DNA from: an uncultured Pseudorhodobacter sp. | GTDB taxonomy: Bacteria > Pseudomonadota > Alphaproteobacteria > Rhodobacterales > Rhodobacteraceae | Assembly: GCA_945957495.1 (NCBI GenBank) | Contig: CAMFLG010000011.1 | Span: 1 to 19,189 of the forward strand | DNA: 19,189 nucleotides | Direction: 5' to 3' | In this document: in pieces, positions 13,838-19,189 of the stretch | Layout: every line of letters begins with the position of its first letter | Numbering within the stretch: position 1 is the first letter of the stretch | The notes under the pieces: generated by a model | Told to the model about the DNA's origin: nothing | Databases searched by the model: none | What the model saw: only the letters and a program-made list of their open reading frames with translations | Position numbers and translations under genes: made by a program

Positions 13838-15433
13838 ATGAAACGGCTTTTGGGGACGGCGATCAGTGGCATCGTCCTGGCGGCGACCATGACCTTTGCA
13901 GCGCCGGTCTGGGCGGATGACACGCTGGATCGCGGCATCGGTTCGGAATGGTCCTCGCTGGACCCGCAGGTGAACTTCGATGCGGCGGCGGGCTGGATCC
14001 AGATGGACGCCTATGAAGGGCTGGTCAGTTATGACCCGACCGGCAAGGTGGTTCCCGGCGCGGCGGAATCCTGGGATGTCAGTGCCGATGGCCTGACCTA
14101 CACCTTCCATCTGCGCGATGGGCTGAAATGGTCGAACGGCGATCCCCTGGTGGCGCAGGATTTCGTCAACGGCGTGTTGCGCACGCTGAACCCGGATACG
14201 GCCTCGGAAAAGGGCTATTACTTCTCATCGGTCATTCAGGTGAAGGGCGCGGCGGAACTGGCCGACGGCACCTCGAAAGACCCGACCACGCTGGGCGTCA
14301 CCGCGCCGGATGACCGCACGGTTGTCGTGCAGATGCTGGCGCCGTCACCCAATATCCTGCAGATCATGGGCGCCTTCCAGGTGGCGCCACTGCACAGCCC
14401 CAGCTTCAACGAATTCGGCGCAGGTGTGTTCATTGATCCCGCGCATGTGGTGTCGAACGGCGCCTACATCATCAAGGAAGTCGTACCGCAAAGCCACGTC
14501 CTGCTGGAACGCAACCCGAACTATTGGGATGCCGCCAACGTCAAGATCCCCTTCGTCAAATATCATGTGACCGAGGATGTGGCGACCGAGCTGAAACGCT
14601 ATGAGGCGGGCGAGATCGACATCACCTATGACATCCCGCTGAACCAGATCGAGGCGCTGAAGGCATCGAACCCCGATGAGGTGCATATCGCGCCCTCCAC
14701 CGAGGTGATCTATTATTCCTTCAACCTGACGCATGAGGCGCTGCAGAACCTCGACCTGCGCCGCGCGCTGTCGCTGGCCATCGACCGCGAGGTTCTGGAA
14801 GGCAAGATCGTCAAGGGCGAGGCGATTCCCGATCTGTCCTATGCTGGCGGCTTTGACCCGGCCTACCACGGCCCACAGATTGCCGAGGCCAGCATGAGCC
14901 AGTCCGAGCGCGAGGCGCTGGCGAAAGAGCTTTATGCCAAGGCGGGCTACGGCCCGGATAATCCGCTGAAGCTGACTATGGTGTCCACGGTGTCAGAGGA
15001 TGCCACCCGGCGCGCGCAGGGCGTGGCACTGATGTGGAAAAAGGTTCTGGGGGTAGAGGCCACCAACGAACCGATGGAGCGGAAGGCCTGGCTGGATGCT
15101 TTCTATGCCGGAACCTGGGATGTATTCTCGGATGATCTTGTCGGCGATTTCGCCGGGCCGGAAACCTTCCTTGCCTATATGCGCCCCTCGGCAGAGCCGG
15201 GTTATAACTGGGTGAAGCCCGAATTTGATGCGGCGATGGACAAGGCCGGGGCGATTGCCGATCCGACCGCGCGGTTTGCGGCGCTGGCAGAGGCGGAAAA
15301 GATACTGCTGGATGATTACATCTTCGCGCCAATCTCAATCGTGCCAAGCCGCCACATGGTCAAACCCAGCGTTCACGGTTGGGCAGATTCTGCGGCGGGC
15401 TACAACAACTCGCAATGGATGTCGCTGGATTAA
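13838..15433 (+). CDS. Peptide/solute ABC transporter substrate-binding protein (SBP_bac_5 type)
   Basis: A 531-residue periplasmic binding protein of the OppA/DppA family. The signal peptide MKRLLGTAISGIVLAATMTFAAPVWA is followed by DDTLDRG. Family landmarks are SLDPQVNFDAAAGWIQMDAYEGLVSYDPTGKVVPGAAESW, TYTFHLRDGLKWSNGDPLVAQDF, NPNYWDAANVKIPFVKYHV, and RRALSLAIDREVL. ATG 13838 is chosen over an upstream frame-open ATT/TTG region because it begins the signal peptide and has AGGGAGAA (13823-13830) seven bases before it. It recognises the solute for the permeases and ATPases that follow. The ligand cannot be read directly; family members bind di- and oligopeptides, but also N-acyl compounds, opines, nickel and sugars. 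A strong hairpin separates it from the permease genes. Confidence 0.93.
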   Translation: MKRLLGTAISGIVLAATMTFAAPVWADDTLDRGIGSEWSSLDPQVNFDAAAGWIQMDAYEGLVSYDPTGKVVPGAAESWDVSADGLTYTFHLRDGLKWSNGDPLVAQDFVNGVLRTLNPDTASEKGYYFSSVIQVKGAAELADGTSKDPTTLGVTAPDDRTVVVQMLAPSPNILQIMGAFQVAPLHSPSFNEFGAGVFIDPAHVVSNGAYIIKEVVPQSHVLLERNPNYWDAANVKIPFVKYHVTEDVATELKRYEAGEIDITYDIPLNQIEALKASNPDEVHIAPSTEVIYYSFNLTHEALQNLDLRRALSLAIDREVLEGKIVKGEAIPDLSYAGGFDPAYHGPQIAEASMSQSEREALAKELYAKAGYGPDNPLKLTMVSTVSEDATRRAQGVALMWKKVLGVEATNEPMERKAWLDAFYAGTWDVFSDDLVGDFAGPETFLAYMRPSAEPGYNWVKPEFDAAMDKAGAIADPTARFAALAEAEKILLDDYIFAPISIVPSRHMVKPSVHGWADSAAGYNNSQWMSLD

Positions 15434-15440
15434 GGAATAA

Positions 15441-15462
15441 GGCGCGGGGTCATCCCCGCGCC
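15441..15462 (+). promoter_or_regulatory. Intercistronic hairpin between binding-protein and permease genes
   Basis: GGCGCGGGG-TCAT-CCCCGCGCC is a perfect 9-bp stem with a 4-base loop, 7 bases after the binding-protein stop and 8 bases before the permease ATG. There is no T-tract, so it is not a standard terminator. Hairpins here usually protect the upstream mRNA 3' end and lower downstream expression. The permease has no ribosome-binding site between the hairpin and its ATG; AAGGA at 15432-15436 lies just 5' of the stem. Confidence 0.75.
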
Positions 15463-15470
15463 ATCATCAT

Positions 15471-16394
15471 ATGCTGAGATTTGTAGGAAAACGCGTTTGG
15501 GAAGGGGCACTGACGCTGGCCGCGTTGGTGACTTTGACCTTTTTCGTGATGCGGCTGGCCCCGGGCGGGCCATTTTCACGCAACCGCAAAATCTCGCCCG
15601 AGATTTTGGAACATATCAAGGCGACCTTTCACCTAGATGAGCCGGTCTGGCAGCAGTTCGGCCGCTATGTCTGGGGGCTGATGCATTTTGATTTCGGGCC
15701 CTCAACCCGGTTTCGTGACTATTCGGTGGGGGATCTGATCGCCTCTGGCCTGCCCTATTCGCTGACCATCGGTTTCTGGGCGGTGGTCATCGCCTCGATG
15801 GTCGGGATCGCGCTGGGCATTGCGGGGGCGCTGCGGCGCAACACGCCGACGGATTATCTGGCGGGGGTGGTGGGTGTCATCGGCATCGCCGTGCCGATTT
15901 TTGTGATCGGGCCGCTGTTTCAGGTGATCTTTGCGCTGAAACTGAACTGGCTGCCGGTGGGCGGATCGGATCAGGGCTGGCGGTCATTGGTGTTGCCGAT
16001 CGTCGTGCTAAGCCTGCCGAACATCGCCTATATCTCGCGGCTGACGCGCGGTTCGATGATCGAGACGATGCGCGAGAATTATGTGCGCACCGCGCGCGCC
16101 AAGGGCATCGGGCCGCGCCGCACCCTGATCGTGCACACGCTGAAGGGGGCGCTGTTGCCGGTGATCGCCTATCTGGGCCCAGCGACGGCGGGGATCATCA
16201 CCGGCTCCATCCTGATCGAAACCGTGTTTGCCGTACCCGGCATCGGGCGGCACTTTGTGGATGCGGCGCTGAACCGCGACTATCCTTTGGTGATGGGGAT
16301 TACCCTGCTGTATGGCGGTTTGCTGATCCTGTTCAACATCCTGACCGACCTTGTGCGCGGCTGGCTTGACCCAAGGGTGCGCAGCGATGGTTGA
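15471..16394 (+). CDS. Dipeptide/oligopeptide ABC transporter permease, DppB/OppB type
   Basis: A 307-residue inner-membrane permease with about six hydrophobic segments (first about 11-30, then from about 100 onward). The N-terminus MLRFVGKRVWEGALTLAALVTLTFFVMRLAPGGPF is typical of OppB. The EAA loop that contacts the ATPase is present as ENYVRTARAKGIGPRRTLIVHTLKGALLPV, followed by GSILIETVFAVPGIG. ATG 15471 matches the family N-terminus, although no ribosome-binding site lies between it and the preceding hairpin. The gene overlaps the next permease gene by 8 bp, so these are coupled. It pairs with the DppC-type permease to form the channel. Confidence 0.93.
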   Translation: MLRFVGKRVWEGALTLAALVTLTFFVMRLAPGGPFSRNRKISPEILEHIKATFHLDEPVWQQFGRYVWGLMHFDFGPSTRFRDYSVGDLIASGLPYSLTIGFWAVVIASMVGIALGIAGALRRNTPTDYLAGVVGVIGIAVPIFVIGPLFQVIFALKLNWLPVGGSDQGWRSLVLPIVVLSLPNIAYISRLTRGSMIETMRENYVRTARAKGIGPRRTLIVHTLKGALLPVIAYLGPATAGIITGSILIETVFAVPGIGRHFVDAALNRDYPLVMGITLLYGGLLILFNILTDLVRGWLDPRVRSDG

Positions 16395-17256
16395 GATTGC
16401 CCCGCCAAAATCGCTGTCCACGTTTCAGCTGCAACTGCGCCGCTTTCGGTCGAACCGGCTGGCGATGCTGTCGGTGGCGGTGCTGGCGCTGATCACACTC
16501 GCCTGTTTCTTTGGCCCGTTCTTCTTTCCCTTCACCGGCGAGGATGCCGATTTCGACTATATCAACGCGCCGATTGATTTCGGATCGGCCCACTGGTTCG
16601 GCACCGATGATTTCGGCCGCGATCTGCTGGTGCGGGTGCTGGAGGGGGGGCGGGTTTCCCTGACCATCGGTTTTCTGGGGGCGGCAACGGCAGGATTCAT
16701 CGGTGTGCTTTACGGGGCCGTCGCAGGCTATGCCGGGGGCCGCGCCGACCGGATGATGATGCGCGCGGTCGAGGTGCTGTACGGCTTTCCCTATGTGATT
16801 CTGGTGATCCTGCTGAGCCTGCTGTTCGGCGGCGGCAATGTGGCCTTGTTCGCGGCAATCGTGTTTACCCTTTGGCTGACCCCCGCCGTGATCGTGCGGG
16901 CGCAGGCGCAAAGCCTTGCGCGGCGCGAATTTGTCGAGGCGGCGCGGGCGGGCGGCATGACGGCGCGGCAGATCGTGCTGGAACATATCGTGCCGAACTG
17001 CATTTCGGTGGTGATCGTCTATGGGTCGTTGCTGGTGCCAGAGGTGATCCTGTCGGAAAGCTTCCTGTCCTTCCTTGGCATTGGCATCAAGGAACCGCAG
17101 GCAAGCTGGGGCAACCTGATCCAGACCGGCACCGCCGCCATGGGCACCGATCTGCGCCTGCTGTTGCTGCCCGGCACGCTGCTGGCGCTGGTGCTGTTCT
17201 GCCTGAATTTCATCGCCGATGGCCTTAGAGACGCGTTTGATCCCAATGACAGATAG
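16387..17256 (+). CDS. Dipeptide/oligopeptide ABC transporter permease, DppC/OppC type
   Basis: The 289-residue second permease of the importer. It has the OppC N-terminal pattern QLRRFRSNRLAMLSVAVLALITLACFFGPFF (short cytoplasmic arm, first membrane helix), then a periplasmic stretch with HWFGTDDFGRDLLVRVLEGGRVSLTIGF, and the EAA loop REFVEAARAGGMTARQIVLEHIVPN. The C-terminus PGTLLALVLFCLNFIADGLRDAFDP is the usual family ending. ATG 16387 gives the family N-terminus and an ATGGTTGA overlap with the DppB-type stop. Its own stop lies 8 bases inside the following ATPase gene (11-bp overlap), so translation of the whole block is probably coupled. Confidence 0.93.
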   Translation: MVEIAPPKSLSTFQLQLRRFRSNRLAMLSVAVLALITLACFFGPFFFPFTGEDADFDYINAPIDFGSAHWFGTDDFGRDLLVRVLEGGRVSLTIGFLGAATAGFIGVLYGAVAGYAGGRADRMMMRAVEVLYGFPYVILVILLSLLFGGGNVALFAAIVFTLWLTPAVIVRAQAQSLARREFVEAARAGGMTARQIVLEHIVPNCISVVIVYGSLLVPEVILSESFLSFLGIGIKEPQASWGNLIQTGTAAMGTDLRLLLLPGTLLALVLFCLNFIADGLRDAFDPNDR

Positions 17257-18220
17257 TCTGCTTTCCCTCCGTGACCTGTCAGTGAATTTCCGCCTGCCTG
17301 CCGGGGAAATGACGGCGGTGGACCGCGTCAGTTTCGATGTGGCGCCCGGCGAGGTGCTGGGCATTGTCGGCGAAAGCGGGTCCGGCAAAAGCCAGATACT
17401 GTTCAGCCTGATGGGGCTTTTGGCCTCGAACGGCAGGGTGTCGGGGCGCGCGGAGTTTCAGGGCCAAAATCTGCTGGCGCTGTCGCCCGCGGCGCTGGAC
17501 CGGGTGCGTGGCGTCACGCTGTCGATGATTTTTCAGGATCCGATGACCTCGTTAAACCCGTATATGCGCGTGGGAGATCAGTTGGCCGAAGGGCTGCGGG
17601 TGCATAGGGGCCTGTCAAAGGCCGAGGCGTGGAAGGCCGCCGTTGCCATGCTGGACCGGGTGCGAATCCCCGATGCGGCCAACCGCGCCCGGCGTTATCC
17701 GCATGAATTTTCCGGCGGCATGCGGCAACGGGTGATGATTGCCATGGCGCTGCTCGTGCGCCCGGCGCTGTTGCTGGCCGATGAACCCACGACCGCGCTG
17801 GATGTGACCATTCAGGCGCAGGTGCTGGATCTGATGGCGGAACTGGGCCGCGAAATCGGATCGGCGATTGTACTGGTGACGCATGATCTGGGCGTCGTGG
17901 CGCGGCTGTGTGACCGGGTGATCGTGCTTTACGGCGGCCGCGTGATGGAGGAGGGCCCGGCAGAGGCGATGTTCGACGCCCCCGCCCACCCTTATGCGCA
18001 AGGGCTTCTGGCCGCGACGCCGCGTTTGGACGATGTGCTGACGCCGCGGCTTGGCACTATTCCCGGCACGCCACGCTCTGGCGGGGCGATGCTGCCCGGC
18101 TGCCCGTTTGCACCGCGCTGCACTGTCAAGATCGCCGCCTGCGAAACCACCCAGCCGCCGCTTGCCGCCATCGCCCCGGATCGCCGCGCCGCCTGCCATC
18201 TGACGAAAGCCGCGCCATGA
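17246..18220 (+). CDS. Dipeptide/oligopeptide ABC transporter ATP-binding protein, DppD/OppD type
   Basis: A 324-residue ATPase that powers the importer on the cytoplasmic face. Walker A is GESGSGKS (42-49); the Q-loop is IFQDPMTSLNP with Gln97; the signature is FSGGM (155-159); Walker B is LLLADEPTTALD with Glu180; the switch His is His213 in VTHDLGV. The C-terminal oligopeptide-type extension has GCPFAPRCTVKIAACE, whose cysteines match the 4Fe-4S-like motif region seen in this subfamily. ATG 17246 inside the DppC-type gene is chosen because the upstream 9-residue extension is not family-like. It overlaps the next ATPase gene by ATGA. It should form a heterodimer with that protein. Confidence 0.94.
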   Translation: MTDSLLSLRDLSVNFRLPAGEMTAVDRVSFDVAPGEVLGIVGESGSGKSQILFSLMGLLASNGRVSGRAEFQGQNLLALSPAALDRVRGVTLSMIFQDPMTSLNPYMRVGDQLAEGLRVHRGLSKAEAWKAAVAMLDRVRIPDAANRARRYPHEFSGGMRQRVMIAMALLVRPALLLADEPTTALDVTIQAQVLDLMAELGREIGSAIVLVTHDLGVVARLCDRVIVLYGGRVMEEGPAEAMFDAPAHPYAQGLLAATPRLDDVLTPRLGTIPGTPRSGGAMLPGCPFAPRCTVKIAACETTQPPLAAIAPDRRAACHLTKAAP

Positions 18221-19150
18221 GCCTGCCCGCAACCCTGATCGAAGCCCGCAATCTTGAGGTTGGCTATCCCATTCCCGGCAATGGGATTTTTGCCAAATCG
18301 CGCACGCTGCCCATCGTGCGCGACACCAGCCTGTCGCTAGAGCCGGGTCGCACCCTTGGCATTGTTGGCGAAAGTGGTTGCGGCAAATCCACGCTTGGCC
18401 GGGCTTTGTTGCGCCTGATCAAGCCGACCTCAGGGCAGGTGCTGTGGCAAGGTCAGGATATGGCCGCGATGCCGATTGAGACCCTGCGCCGCCGCCGTTC
18501 GGAAATGCAGATCATCTTTCAGGATCCGGTGGCGGCGCTTGATCCGCGCATGACGCTGGGCCGCATCGTGTCGCGCCCCCTGGCCACGTTCGAACCGGGC
18601 CTGTCGCGCGCGCAATTGCAAGAGCGGGCCATTGAATCGTTGCGCCTTGTCGGCCTTTCCGCCGATTTCGCCGGGCGCTATCCGCATGAACTTTCCGGCG
18701 GGCAGGCGCAGCGCGTCGGCATCGCCCGCGCCATCATCGGCAAGCCCAAGCTGATCGTTTGCGATGAACCTGTGTCGGCGCTGGACGTGTCTATTCAGGC
18801 GCAGGTGGTCAACCTGCTGATGGACCTGCAGGATCAGCTGGGCCTTGCGCTGGTGTTCATCTCGCACAACCTGTCGGTGGTGCGCCACATCAGCCATGAC
18901 GTGATGGTGATGTGTCTGGGCCGTGTGGTGGAAACCGCGCCGCGCGATGCCTTCTATGCCCGCCCGCTGCACCCCTATTCGCAGGCGCTGATGCTGGCGG
19001 TGCCGGAACCCGATCCGAAACGCGAAAAGGGCCGCATCGGCCAATCGCTGCCGGGGGAGTTGCCTTCGGTTCTGAACCCGCCCGCAGGTTGCGTTTTTGC
19101 CAGCCGCTGCCCGCTGGTGCAACCGCGTTGCCACGCCGAACGCCCCGAGT
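18217..19150 (+). CDS. Dipeptide/oligopeptide ABC transporter ATP-binding protein, DppF/OppF type (3' end cut by contig edge)
   Basis: Second ATPase of the importer; 311 genuine residues are visible. Walker A is GESGCGKS (51-58), Gln102 is in IIFQDPVAALDP, the signature is LSGGQ (159-163), Walker B is LIVCDEPVSALD with Glu184, and the switch His is His217. The C-terminal motif GCVFASRCPLVQPRC is reached, so only some tens of residues are missing. The genome ends at 19150; the apparent continuation Val-Ser-Tyr-Thr-His-Leu-Arg-Ala-His-Glu-Thr is translated adapter and should be removed. The start forms an ATGA overlap with the DppD-type stop. DppF-type protein normally pairs with DppD. Confidence 0.94.
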
Positions 19151-19189
19151 CTGTCTCTTATACACATCTCCGAGCCCACGAGACGTAGA
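19151..19189 (+). other. Untrimmed Nextera/Tn5 sequencing adapter (right end)
   Basis: CTGTCTCTTATACACATCT (19151-19169) is the reverse complement of the Tn5 mosaic end, followed by CCGAGCCCACGAGAC (19170-19184), the Nextera read-2 arm. The last five bases (GTAGA) are probably the start of the index. This is library sequence. Confidence 0.98.

Noticed and set aside
16333..17388. 351-codon minus-strand frame across the permease/ATPase genes
   Set aside because: Low-complexity Gln/His/Arg-rich composition typical of antisense shadows of GC-rich membrane-protein genes.
1..19189. Possible transposon, because mosaic-end sequences occur at both ends
   Set aside because: They are Nextera library ends with attached read-2 adapter arms, not a Tn5 insertion; no transposase gene is present.

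Overview
The window looks like one linear assembly contig of high-GC DNA from an alphaproteobacterium, most likely family Rhodobacteraceae. I infer this from GC-rich third codon positions, the gene families present and their similarity to Rhodobacter/roseobacter proteins as I remember them; no search was run. Both ends carry untrimmed Nextera (Tn5) library adapter: about positions 1-28 on the left and 19151-19189 on the right. Genuine genomic sequence is therefore about 29-19150, and the genes at both ends are cut by the contig edge, not by evolution.

Layout. (1) 29-2964, plus strand: the C-terminal part of an aldehyde dehydrogenase with a terminator-like hairpin, then a three-cofactor (FMN, 4Fe-4S, FAD) oxidoreductase of the 2,4-dienoyl-CoA reductase/trimethylamine dehydrogenase type, with a palindrome in its upstream region. 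(2) 2961-7849, minus strand: a gene train read from 7849 downward, comprising a LysE-type exporter, a homocysteine S-methyltransferase-family enzyme, an RluA pseudouridine synthase, a DUF4239-like membrane protein, a long imperfect palindrome, and a membrane-anchored stand-alone FMN glutamate-synthase-like protein. (3) 7943-9553: a VOC/glyoxalase-fold protein on the plus strand, convergent with a translationally coupled minus-strand pair: free methionine-(R)-sulfoxide reductase and a protein with two tandem GFA zinc domains. (4) 9868-11081, minus strand: an RsbW-like kinase/anti-sigma factor, its RsbV-like STAS partner, and HspQ. (5) 11311-12498: an SLT-like lipoprotein (plus) and LolA (minus), which converge. 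(6) 12684-19150, plus strand: a compact six-gene operon with an AstE/AspA-type zinc deacylase followed by a complete dipeptide/oligopeptide ABC importer (binding protein, two permeases, two ATPases, the last truncated by the contig end).

How they work together. Region 6 is the clearest system. A periplasmic binding protein delivers a peptide-like solute to a five-component importer, and a cytoplasmic amidohydrolase encoded first in the operon is well placed to cleave an N-acyl amino acid or related amide. A perfect hairpin separates the binding-protein gene from the permease genes, a usual way to make more binding protein than permease. Regions 2 and 3 share a loose sulfur-amino-acid and detoxification theme (methyl transfer to homocysteine, repair of oxidised methionine, GFA and VOC domains), but this is only a suggestion from co-location. 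The RsbV/RsbW pair implies a partner-switching stress or sigma-factor circuit whose other parts are outside the window. I saw no CRISPR array, phage, insertion sequence, rRNA or tRNA, and no clearly new defence or mobile system.
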